Shown piece after piece: positions 18,667 through 25,672 of a stretch of 64,000 nt of DNA. Both the position numbers and the translations under genes were made by a program. Within the stretch, counting starts at the first letter, position 1, and the number at the start of each line of letters is the position of its first letter. The notes under the pieces are model-generated. The model saw only the letters and a list, made by a program, of their open reading frames with translations. It ran no database searches and was not told the DNA's origin. Source of the stretch: an uncultured Nitrospira sp. Its GTDB lineage: Bacteria; Nitrospirota; Nitrospiria; Nitrospirales; Nitrospiraceae. The stretch is taken from assembly GCA_902500995.1 (NCBI GenBank), contig CABVSR010000002.1:62001-126000 (forward strand). The letters run 5' to 3'.

Positions 18667-19200
18667 TTACTTCAAGAGACTGACGAGATCCTCGGCATGC
18701 TCTTCTTCCTTCATCAAAATGTGCTCGAGCAGCCGCCGCGTCGTGGGGTCGTCACTGCCGACGAAGGCGATCATATCGCGATAACTTTCAATCGCAATCC
18801 GCTCCGCCACCAGATCTTCCTTGATCATATCTTCCAGATCGTCACCCTCGACATATTCCGAATGGCTGCGGTCGGACAATCCGTCGGGTGAGAGATTCGG
18901 TTCCCCGCCGAGCTGGACGATTCGCTCCGCCAGTTCATCGGCATGGGCCTGTTCCTCGTCGGCATGTTCAAGAAATTCCGCTTTGACGCTTTCCGCGTTC
19001 ATGCCCTCCGCCATGAAATAATGGCGCCTGTATCGGAGGACACAGACAATTTCCGTTGCCAAGGCTTCATTCAGCAGTTTGACCACGGTATCGCGGTCCG
19101 CCTTGTAATCCGCGGTCAGCGCGCCTTCTTCAATGTGCTGGCGAGCGCGTTCCCTGATGGTTTGCACATCCTTGATGATCGATGGCTTCTCTGTTTTCAT
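18667..19200 (-). CDS. Ferritin-like (bacterioferritin-type) protein
   Basis: 177 aa from the ATG after AAAGGAG. A four-helix ferritin-like fold with repeated di-iron ligands is visible: EALATEIVCVLRYRRHYF, EHADEEQAHADELAERI, EDLVAERIAIESYRDM and MKEEEHAEDL. It likely oxidises and stores iron or detoxifies peroxide. No heme-ligand Met could be assigned with confidence. Its position 49 bp after the small membrane-protein gene and 52 bp before glgX indicates one transcript. Confidence 0.88.
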   Translation of the reverse strand: MKTEKPSIIKDVQTIRERARQHIEEGALTADYKADRDTVVKLLNEALATEIVCVLRYRRHYFMAEGMNAESVKAEFLEHADEEQAHADELAERIVQLGGEPNLSPDGLSDRSHSEYVEGDDLEDMIKEDLVAERIAIESYRDMIAFVGSDDPTTRRLLEHILMKEEEHAEDLVSLLK

Positions 19201-19249
19201 CTCGACTCCTTTCATGCCGTCAAACGGCCATACTTCGTTCGATTTGCGT

Positions 19250-19438
19250 TCAATATGAAAGATCTACGCGCCCCTGAGGCCAGGCGGATTCCAGGCCGAC
19301 GTCCGCCATGGAGTTCTGATCATGTTCCCTCGGAGCGCCGGCCCTTCCCTGCGCTCCGATCGCAACCGCGCAGGCGACGATCGAAATAAACAACCCCACA
19401 CTTGTTCCAAAGTGCCGTCCAAGGCCATTGTGCGACAT
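19250..19438 (-). CDS. Small exported or membrane-anchored protein
   Basis: 62 aa, family not recognised. It starts at an ATG with an AAGGAGGAG site. One hydrophobic helix (SVGLFISIVACAVAIGAQG, about 13-31) is followed by a polar tail. It is first in the ferritin-glgX run and lies about 35 nt after the predicted transcription start. Confidence 0.65.
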   Translation of the reverse strand: MSHNGLGRHFGTSVGLFISIVACAVAIGAQGRAGAPREHDQNSMADVGLESAWPQGRVDLSY

Positions 19439-19479
19439 CGTCCTGTCTCCTCCTTGACTGGTGCGGATCCCCTGTGCAC

Positions 19480-19524
19480 ACAGTAGAAGCTAGGAGGAAT
19501 GGCACGTACTAGGTAGAACCCTGG
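19480..19524 (-). promoter_or_regulatory. CYAGGG-box promoter of the small-protein/ferritin/glgX operon
   Basis: Minus direction: box CCAGGGTTCTACCTAG (19524-19509), 23 bp, then TACTGT (19485-19480). The start codon at 19438 lies about 35 nt past the predicted transcription start. Confidence 0.7.
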
Positions 19525-19557
19525 CCAGCGGGATGGATTCCCCCGGAGAGATGATGA

Positions 19558-20046
19558 TCAGACTGGAGGGACATAGATTGAAACAATGCCGGCGAGCCGG
19601 CCCGTACGATCGAGAACAGGCATCCAATCCATCTCGGCCACTCGCATGAGCGCCTGCGCGTCTGTCAGGAGATCGTCTTCCTGACAATAGGGCACATGAT
19701 CGCGCATGAGGTCTGCGACGGTGGACACCCTCGGCGTGCCTCCTGAACGCCCCCGTAAGGCGAGATCCCGATCGGTCAGCATGCCGACGAGGCTGGTTCC
19801 CTCGAAGACGACGATAACCGGGACATTCATCGCGGCCATCAGCGACATCGCATCGTCGACGCTCGTGTCCGGGGACACGACGGTCAACGCCGAGGACATG
19901 ACGTGTTTTACCCGACGCACTTCACCGGGCAACACGCCCAGGTCTTCATCGATCCTCGATTCGAGATATAGGTTCGTGCGCGGCCGTGCCAACCGTGCCT
20001 CGGCAATCGTTCGCGGCCTATTCACGCAGTTTGAGAGCCTAGTCAT
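19558..20046 (-). CDS. Two-CBS-domain protein
   Basis: 162 aa from the ATG behind AAGGTGG; the open frame continues upstream over the preceding gene and is not used. Two CBS motifs are visible, VSPDTSVDDAMSLMAAMNVPVIVV with VGMLTDRDLALRG, and DDLLTDAQALMRVAEMDWMPVLD with LAGIVSI. CBS pairs bind adenine nucleotides and act as energy or redox sensors. It follows the 98-aa gene by 19 bp and is probably co-transcribed. Confidence 0.88.
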   Translation of the reverse strand: MTRLSNCVNRPRTIAEARLARPRTNLYLESRIDEDLGVLPGEVRRVKHVMSSALTVVSPDTSVDDAMSLMAAMNVPVIVVFEGTSLVGMLTDRDLALRGRSGGTPRVSTVADLMRDHVPYCQEDDLLTDAQALMRVAEMDWMPVLDRTGRLAGIVSIYVPPV

Positions 20047-20065
20047 TTGTGCCACCTTACTGGCT

Positions 20066-20362
20066 TCACACCGCCTGAGGCCGGGCCTCATGCACGGTGA
20101 TCCGAAGCCGTTCATATTGAATGGGCTTGTCGGGGTTTCTGGTGTAGCGCGTACGATCTTCTCCGATCGTGACCATGCTGAGCGGAAGCGTGACATGCTG
20201 TTTGTAATGCGGGAAGGCCGTTTCCAGCAGCAAGGTCACGGTCTGCTGGTCACACTCGATGACTTCGGCGTTGAGATCCCGCTCATCCTCGAAATCCACC
20301 GTCACTCGCTCCTCAGGATCGATCCACCGCCGAATGCTGGCTGCTTTTTCTACCGATTCCAT
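20066..20362 (-). CDS. Hypothetical 98-aa protein
   Basis: Family not recognised. It has a GGGGAGG ribosome-binding site and an evenly mixed, soluble composition rich in beta-prone segments (ERVTVDFEDERDLNAEVIECDQQTVTLLLETAF, then YKQHVTLPLSMVTI). This resembles a small PilZ- or SH3-like barrel, but no signature confirms it. It precedes the CBS protein in one run. Confidence 0.7.
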   Translation of the reverse strand: MESVEKAASIRRWIDPEERVTVDFEDERDLNAEVIECDQQTVTLLLETAFPHYKQHVTLPLSMVTIGEDRTRYTRNPDKPIQYERLRITVHEARPQAV

Positions 20363-20460
20363 GGGCTGCCTCCCCTGCCGTTGGCATGCCGACGATCGTC
20401 CAGGCGACCATCTTTCACCAGCGACAATGGATTACTCTCATGATTGATGATGCTTGCCCA

Positions 20461-20476
20461 CTAGAACTTTCTCTAG
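20461..20476 (-). promoter_or_regulatory. Possible degenerate CYAGGG box upstream of the 98-aa/CBS genes
   Basis: CTAGAACTTTCTCTAG is an imperfect dyad with both CTAG halves at the standard spacing but without the GGG. No TANNNT lies at 22-24 bp; the nearest candidate (TAATCC) is 26 bp away. It is 98 bp upstream of the ATG at 20362, a usual distance for the other sites. Weak. Confidence 0.3.
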
Positions 20477-20572
20477 CAGGATCTGAAATGGCCTCGGAGT
20501 CCGTTGAGCCGCTTCGCTTCCTGTGACCGCGCTGAACTGCTGTTTGATCCAATGCGCGGGATTCGTCCCGTT

Positions 20573-20755
20573 CTACGCCGCTCCCCTCACGGCAAGTTGC
20601 GGAATGGGGGGCTTGACCGGCTGAGGCGGGATGGGAGGAGGAAACGGATCCGGCGGAAAAGGATTCGGCCCCGGGTCGGGATTCGGATTCGGCTCCGGAA
20701 CGGGAGCCGGACCCGGGAATGTGGGATCAGCGGAGTCGTACAGGCATCCGTTCAT
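20573..20755 (-). CDS. Proline-rich mini-protein
   Basis: 60 aa from the ATG behind GAGGCGAGG. After MNGCLYDSADPTF the chain is almost entirely Pro-X repeats (PAPVPEPNPNPDPGPNPFPP and similar). It starts 14 bp after the sod stop codon, so it is co-transcribed with sod. Similar proline-rich small genes occur at 28020, 39593 and 42442. Cys5 could be a lipid or metal site, but there is no signal peptide. Function unknown. Confidence 0.6.
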   Translation of the reverse strand: MNGCLYDSADPTFPGPAPVPEPNPNPDPGPNPFPPDPFPPPIPPQPVKPPIPQLAVRGAA

Positions 20756-20769
20756 ACCTCGCCTCTCTT

Positions 20770-21405
20770 TCAGCGCGGAACCGCCATCGATGAAAGTCCC
20801 GCTTGGATCCGCTCTTCGACGACGTTCCACCCGATGTTGCTGAAGAACGAATCGATGTATTGTTTGCGCTCGCTCGGTTGATAGTCCAAGAGGTAGGCAT
20901 GTTCCCAGACATCCATCACCAGGATCGGTAAGAAGCCGGCCACGTTGCCATGTTCATGCAACGAGACCCAATGGTTGGAGACGAGCCCCCGCGCCGGATC
21001 CACGTTGCAGATCGCCCAGCCCACCCCGCGCATCATGCCGACACTGCAAAAGTCCGCTTTCCAGCGCTCGTAACTGCCGAACGTCCGCTCTACGGCGCGA
21101 CTGAAGGCCGAGCCGGCGGCGGGCTGATCGTCGCCTCCGCGCCGGAGATTGCCGAAATAATATTCGTGCAGCACCATGCCGTTGAATTCAAAACCCAGCC
21201 GGCGGGTCAGTTCGGAGTAGGCCGGCATTTGTTCGTGATCTACCTTGCCCCGTTTCATACATTCAGCCAATTGTTCGCGCAATTCGTTTGCGGCTTTTAC
21301 GTAGCCTTCGTAGAGCCCGAAGTGCACTCGCAACGTTTCATCGGAAATGCCGGACAAGCCGAACAGATCGTAGGTCTTCGCCTGGTATGGTTGAGTGGCG
21401 GACAT
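20770..21405 (-). CDS. sod: Iron/manganese superoxide dismutase
   Basis: 211 aa. The ATG is chosen for the AAAGGA site and because the frame upstream runs through the promoter. The four expected metal ligands are present: His in LRVHFGLYEGYV, His in MVLHEYYFGNL, and Asp and His in VMDVWEHAYLLDY. It converts superoxide to peroxide and oxygen. The N-terminus lacks an export signal, so it is cytosolic. Residues alone do not let me choose Fe or Mn. Promoter and neighbours place it in the CYAGGG stress set, divergent from a LuxR-type regulator. Confidence 0.93.
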   Translation of the reverse strand: MSATQPYQAKTYDLFGLSGISDETLRVHFGLYEGYVKAANELREQLAECMKRGKVDHEQMPAYSELTRRLGFEFNGMVLHEYYFGNLRRGGDDQPAAGSAFSRAVERTFGSYERWKADFCSVGMMRGVGWAICNVDPARGLVSNHWVSLHEHGNVAGFLPILVMDVWEHAYLLDYQPSERKQYIDSFFSNIGWNVVEERIQAGLSSMAVPR

Positions 21406-21451
21406 AAGCAGTCCTTTCAATAAGTAAAGTGATGTTGCGCATGGGTTTTTC

Positions 21452-21496
21452 AACGTAACTGTTTCAGGGCCTTTCCCCAACTAGGCGATGCCCTGG
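21452..21496 (-). promoter_or_regulatory. CYAGGG-box promoter of sod
   Basis: Minus direction: box CCAGGGCATCGCCTAG (21496-21481), 23 bp, then TACGTT (21457-21452). The predicted leader to the ATG is about 40 nt. Confidence 0.7.
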
Positions 21497-21675
21497 TACG
21501 GTCCTGGGGCACTCTGGGAACAAGCCGGGGGGCTTTCCTAGGCGCGATGTTGACTCCACTCGGCCAGAATGAGCCCACGTGATGCATAGAACCAGCCGCC
21601 TGGTCTGGACAAGGGCAGCAGAGAGGATTATTTTGTTGATGAGGGTTGCCCATCACCGTTCATGGAAGGAGCATC

Positions 21676-22332
21676 GTGGCCAAAGCGCGCATCGTGATCG
21701 CCGATGACCATAGTCTGGTCCTGGAAGCCTATCGGCAGTTGTTGGAGCCGGATTTCGATGTGGCCGGCACGGCATCGAACGGGCAGGAACTGCTGAATAT
21801 TGCGCCTGGGCTCAACCCCGACATCATTCTGCTCGACATCTCGATGCCCACCATGAACGGGCTCGAGGTCACGAAGCAGCTGCGCGCGGCCGTGCCGCAT
21901 GCCAAGATTATTTTTGTGACCATGATGAGCGAGCCCTTTTATATTTCGCAGGCCTTTCAGATGGGCGCATCAGCCTATGTCTTGAAACAGTCTGCCTCGA
22001 CAGAATTGCTGTCGGCGCTGAACGCCGCTCTCAAGAACCAACGATATATCTCCCCGCAGCTTTCGCTCGAAGTCCAGGACGCCATCGAGACCCCCTGGGT
22101 GAAACCGGAAGGATTTTCCTCCAAACTGACTCCTCGTCAGCAGGAAGTGCTGCAACTGCTGACCAAGGGGATGTCCACGAAGGAAATTGCGCAAACCATG
22201 CAGGTCTCCACGAAGGCCGTGGAATTCCACAAGGGCAACATCACGCGCCGGCTGGGTATCCGCACCACGGCGGAGTTGACGCGATTCGCGTTATCGCAAG
22301 GATTGACGAAACTGCACGACCAGCATCCCTGA
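21676..22332 (+). CDS. LuxR/NarL-family response regulator
   Basis: 218 aa from a GTG behind AAGGAG; upstream ATGs in the frame have no such site. The receiver has acidic pair Asp10-Asp11, acceptor Asp54 (IILLDISMP) and Lys in YVLKQSA. The C-terminal GerE-type HTH is complete (LTPRQQEVLQLLTKGMSTKEIAQTM, recognition helix near STKAVEFHKGNI). It is a DNA-binding partner for HisKA_3 kinases such as those at 4773-12844. It is divergent from sod, with the sod CYAGGG box between them, which makes it a candidate for the factor that binds the box (inference). Confidence 0.94.
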   Translation: MAKARIVIADDHSLVLEAYRQLLEPDFDVAGTASNGQELLNIAPGLNPDIILLDISMPTMNGLEVTKQLRAAVPHAKIIFVTMMSEPFYISQAFQMGASAYVLKQSASTELLSALNAALKNQRYISPQLSLEVQDAIETPWVKPEGFSSKLTPRQQEVLQLLTKGMSTKEIAQTMQVSTKAVEFHKGNITRRLGIRTTAELTRFALSQGLTKLHDQHP

Positions 22333-22336
22333 TCGC

Positions 22337-23023
22337 TCAGGACTGGGAGCCGGGCACGGTGGGCTGCTGCGGCATGGCGATGAGCCCGATCGCGATGGCA
22401 TGTTTGGTGAGTTCGGCGGTGCTGTGAATGCCGAGCTGTTTCATGATGCGGGTTTTGTGAAATTCGACGGTCTTGATGGACACATTGAGGGTGGAAGCGA
22501 TTTCCTTGGTCGATTGGCCCTCGGCGATCAGCTGCAGGACTTCCCGCTGCCGGCCGCTGAGCGAATCGTTGGACGGCTGCGGTGAACCGGCCGGAGCCGG
22601 CGCCACGGGATGGAGCGCTTGGGCCACCAGATTCTCCGCCACGCTGGGCGAGACATAGAGACGCCCTTTCAACACCTCCTTGATCGCAAAGACCAGTTCC
22701 TCCGCCACCGATTGTTTCAAGACATATCCGGACACACCGGCGCGAAACGCTTCCGTCACGAAATATTGCTCGCCGTGCATCGTGAGGACGAGCAGCTTCA
22801 CCTCCGGGACCGATTTCTTAATTTGCCGGCAGGCATCCAGACCGTTCAACAGCGGCAGGGCGATATCCACGATGGCGATATCCGGCTTGTCCTTCTCCAC
22901 GGCTCGAACGAGCGCGCGCCCGTCAGCGACCCGGCCGCACAACTGAAAATCGTGTTCCAGCAGCTTCTCCACACCTTCCGCCACGAGGGTATGGTCGTCG
23001 GCTATGAGTACGCGTGGTTTCAT
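22337..23023 (-). CDS. LuxR/NarL-family response regulator
   Basis: 228 aa, ATG behind GGAGCATACCC. Receiver with Asp9-Asp10, acceptor Asp53 (AIVDIALP) and Lys in YVLKQSV; Pro/Ala linker; GerE HTH (LSGRQREVLQLIAEGQSTKEIASTL, then SIKTVEFHKTRI). It is a paralogue of the regulator at 21676 and ends five bases from it in convergent orientation. The upstream region carries an inverted repeat GTAGGA...TCCTAC (about 23054-23077) but no CYAGGG box. It is the second candidate for the box-binding activator. Confidence 0.94.
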   Translation of the reverse strand: MKPRVLIADDHTLVAEGVEKLLEHDFQLCGRVADGRALVRAVEKDKPDIAIVDIALPLLNGLDACRQIKKSVPEVKLLVLTMHGEQYFVTEAFRAGVSGYVLKQSVAEELVFAIKEVLKGRLYVSPSVAENLVAQALHPVAPAPAGSPQPSNDSLSGRQREVLQLIAEGQSTKEIASTLNVSIKTVEFHKTRIMKQLGIHSTAELTKHAIAIGLIAMPQQPTVPGSQS

Positions 23024-23111
23024 GGGTATGCTCCGGGCTAGTCAAGAAGCCGAGTAGGAGTTGCTGAGGAATCCTACCATTCTCTCCACACGATTACGAG
23101 TGGCCTGCGGC

Positions 23112-24428
23112 TCATAATTCTTTCGACCAGAAAAAAATGATGCCATGACCGCCCTTGGTGGGCGGCGCGCCGCCGGGGTCCCGATAGATGCCGAAATTGT
23201 AGGTGTAATTGAGCTCGATCTGCGATTTCCAGGGAGCCCCGGTCACCAACCCTCCTCCCAGGGCAGGCATGGAGTCGGTGATATTTTTCACGGCATTGTT
23301 CGAGGTGAACACCGGACGTTCGACCAGTCCCCAGGTCGCCTCCACATAGGGGTAGAGGAAGAAGAGCGCCTCATAACGGTATTGCAGGTTCGCGACGGCA
23401 TACCGGGTGGGAAATAATTCATTGAAAGCCACACCATGGATCATCGGCAACGAGATCGCCTCCCACTCGTAGCCGGTCGGCCGGCCCGGCAGCCGGAAGG
23501 CTGAAAAGCGATCCAGGTCCTTCCCGATTCCCCCATGAAGACTACTCAATAGGCGGTGCTTGTCGCTCTCGATGAACGGCAACCCCGTGGCCAGCAACGC
23601 GTAGGCGCTGGCCTGAATGTAGGTCCGTTCCTTCCTGAAATCCGGTGTATTGAACGGGGCCCCGCCCCACTGGTCCCACTTGGCCCGGTGCCCATGCAAC
23701 AGATCCCCGCCCATGGTGAATCCCTCGTGCGGAAGCTCCATCAGATTTCGTTTGAGCGCGTCCGCCCGGATACGGAAATGGATGCGGCCTTCATAGGTGT
23801 CCTTCGGCACGCCGTAGTTCGCCGACGTGTAGCTGGTGCCCTTGAACCAGCGGTACCCGGCTTCGTACGTGAGTGAAATGTTCACTGCGCTGTCCTGCCG
23901 GAACGGGCGGACCGGGAGCCGGTAGCCGATTCCGGCCCCGGCAAACGCATAACTCCATTCCAGCTCCGTGCCCCGCTGGCGCTGCCCCTGCACATATTCC
24001 GACCGGCCGATGGGCAAAATGAAATTGTCCCACGTGAACAGGAGCGACCAGTTCGGATAGTCTCGCAGCCCGATAGTGTAGTCCACGTCGTTGACGACGC
24101 CCGAAAAGGTCCCGCGCAGGCGCCGGTTGTCGTCATCCCAATTCCTCCAGATATATAACGCGCCGAACGGGAGCGCTTCTTGTTGGGCCGGCCCGTTCGG
24201 TATCGCCTGAATGCCGAAACTCAGGGCCGTGACGCTCCGCCGGTCCCGGGGCGGCACATAGATTTCCTCCCCGAACAGGGTGGTGCGAAACGGCTCACCC
24301 GCAATGGGCGTCGGTTCTTCCGCCCATACGACATGTTGTGGATCGTCAAACCAGGCTTCAGGCAAGGACCATAGGCAGACAAGGCTGATCCACACATAGA
24401 CAGCCCGTCGAGATGAACTTAGACACAT
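23112..24428 (-). CDS. Large outer-membrane beta-barrel protein, unknown family
   Basis: 438 aa from ATG 24428; a TTG at 24452 is an alternative, but the leader length from the predicted promoter fits the ATG better. Signal-like N-terminus (AVYVWISLVCLWSLPEAWF). The mature chain is rich in alternating aromatic strands (GALYIWRNWDDDNRRLRGTF, SLLFTWDNFILPIG, YRYEALFFLYPYVEATWGLV) typical of a barrel of about 16 strands. The C-terminus (IIFFWSKEL) departs from the usual terminal Phe. No transporter motif recognised. Confidence 0.75.
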   Translation of the reverse strand: MCLSSSRRAVYVWISLVCLWSLPEAWFDDPQHVVWAEEPTPIAGEPFRTTLFGEEIYVPPRDRRSVTALSFGIQAIPNGPAQQEALPFGALYIWRNWDDDNRRLRGTFSGVVNDVDYTIGLRDYPNWSLLFTWDNFILPIGRSEYVQGQRQRGTELEWSYAFAGAGIGYRLPVRPFRQDSAVNISLTYEAGYRWFKGTSYTSANYGVPKDTYEGRIHFRIRADALKRNLMELPHEGFTMGGDLLHGHRAKWDQWGGAPFNTPDFRKERTYIQASAYALLATGLPFIESDKHRLLSSLHGGIGKDLDRFSAFRLPGRPTGYEWEAISLPMIHGVAFNELFPTRYAVANLQYRYEALFFLYPYVEATWGLVERPVFTSNNAVKNITDSMPALGGGLVTGAPWKSQIELNYTYNFGIYRDPGGAPPTKGGHGIIFFWSKEL

Positions 24429-24480
24429 CGATTGAGTGGATCCTGACAGCAAACGTTCACTTCCTTGACGCCGGTATCTT

Positions 24481-24526
24481 TTTATATGTCACTCCTGACA
24501 CAAGCCACCCCTAGTGAAACCCCTGG
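24481..24526 (-). promoter_or_regulatory. CYAGGG-box promoter of the outer-membrane protein gene
   Basis: Minus direction: box CCAGGGGTTTCACTAG (24526-24511), 24 bp, then TATAAA (24486-24481). The leader to ATG 24428 is about 46 nt, like the other members. Confidence 0.65.
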
Positions 24527-24939
24527 CATCCGATCCGAAAAAACCGAGTTTCTTGCCTTCAAACAAATCCCATGGAGGAGCATAGAAACTGCGGCTTCCC
24601 CATGCGGCATGAACCGCGTCTATTGCCGGTACTGGTCTCGCGCGGCACTCTACGAAGTCGAGCTGGCTCTGGTCGATGAGGAAGACAGGCGCAACAGTAC
24701 CAGGAAAGAGACCCAAAGCCACGACGGCGCATGACGGGCTGAAACCTCGGCTGGTTCAAGGCGGCACTGGCCCGGCTGGTCGGCCGAACCCCGCCGATTA
24801 CTATGTCTGGTTGATCCGGAAAGATGCTCCAGCCTTCGTCCGTTTCGAAGGGAGTCTGTATGCAGCGGGCCAAGCTGGAGAATGGAACAGGTTTCACCGC
24901 GTGTGAAGCAGGCGCTTGTCTCCTTGCCGGAACCCTCTG
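24527..24939 (+). other. Stretch without a well-supported gene
   Basis: About 410 bp between the promoter at 24481-24526 and the stop of the 242-aa gene. Several short frames overlap on both strands. The plus-strand frames at 24610-24734 and 24676-24906 have protein-like composition in their ends (YWSRAALYEVELALVDEEDR and then PADYYVWLIRKDAPAFVRFEG in another frame), which could be a small real gene or a frameshifted remnant. Confidence 0.5.
24676..24906 (+). CDS. Possible small basic protein (weak)
   Basis: 76 codons from an ATG without a convincing ribosome-binding site. The first 40 residues are Lys/Arg/Gly-rich, and the end (DYYVWLIRKDAPAFVRFEGSL) looks like a real folded segment. No family recognised. 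Listed because the C-terminal half is unlike a random shadow frame. Confidence 0.3.
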   Translation: MRKTGATVPGKRPKATTAHDGLKPRLVQGGTGPAGRPNPADYYVWLIRKDAPAFVRFEGSLYAAGQAGEWNRFHRV

Positions 24940-25668
24940 TCACGGCAGGCCTTGGAGCGAGGCGTCCAGCGCGACGAAGGCCCCTCCATTCCTCGCGATG
25001 GCCAAAGCCTCCACCGCCCGCCCGAATCGATTGGTCGTGCCGTTTCCCCTGATCATCAGGCGGTCGCCGAGGCGGAACGCCCCTCGCAGTTGTGGACTGG
25101 CATCGAGCGGAAACCGCACTTGGGTCTCATCCGACAGCAACATTCCCTGAACGACTTTTTTCAGAGGATGATAGAAAAACGCGCGGATGGTTCCCGCCGC
25201 GCTCATTTCCGTCACGGAAAGCGCCTCCTGCTCGTGCAGGGGAAGGTCCAGGCGCATGGGCACGGCGAACGTGGTGCCTGATGTAAGGTTGGCGATCACA
25301 TCCGCCTGCACCAGCCGCTCTTCGGTGAAGAGCCGCCCGTATATGCGCACCGCGTCTCCCGGTTTGAAAGAGGTGATGAGTTGATCTGCGGCGCGCGACG
25401 TCACGTACAGATGGATTCCGCCGGCGAGGAACAATCCCTCGACCTCGCCGCGCGGATCCAGGATAAACCGCTCCACCGTTCCTTCTGCAGCCGGCGTCGG
25501 CCGGCCCTGATCTCCTTGCGCGGCCTCGGCGGCAGCGACCTGTTCGGCGGCCGTGGCAGGCCATGATTCGATCGGCTCCTGCAACAGAGCACTGAGTAAC
25601 GGTGCAGCAATCACGGCACGCCTGCCGTATAAGCCCTGCTTCATTCCCGCCGCCTGCCGATTCTTCAT
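24940..25668 (-). CDS. Exported protein with two OB-fold-like repeats
   Basis: 242 aa from an ATG four bases downstream of the stop of the GH15 gene, with GGAG inside that gene's end, so the genes are coupled. A twin-Arg-containing N-terminus and a hydrophobic stretch (GRRAVIAAPLLSALLQ) suggest export. Two similar beta-rich units follow: GTVERFILDPRGEVEGLFLAGGIHLYV... GDAVRIYGRLF and GTIRAFFYHPLKKVVQGMLLSDETQVRF... GDRLMIRGNG. Each looks like a five-strand OB barrel. Comparable units occur in the periplasmic proteins at 40073 and 46654. Function unknown. Confidence 0.75.
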   Translation of the reverse strand: MKNRQAAGMKQGLYGRRAVIAAPLLSALLQEPIESWPATAAEQVAAAEAAQGDQGRPTPAAEGTVERFILDPRGEVEGLFLAGGIHLYVTSRAADQLITSFKPGDAVRIYGRLFTEERLVQADVIANLTSGTTFAVPMRLDLPLHEQEALSVTEMSAAGTIRAFFYHPLKKVVQGMLLSDETQVRFPLDASPQLRGAFRLGDRLMIRGNGTTNRFGRAVEALAIARNGGAFVALDASLQGLP

Positions 25669-25672
25669 CGAA

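Noticed and set aside
16653-18683. 676-codon plus-strand open frame
   Set aside because: Exact antisense of glgX; a by-product of GC-rich codon use.
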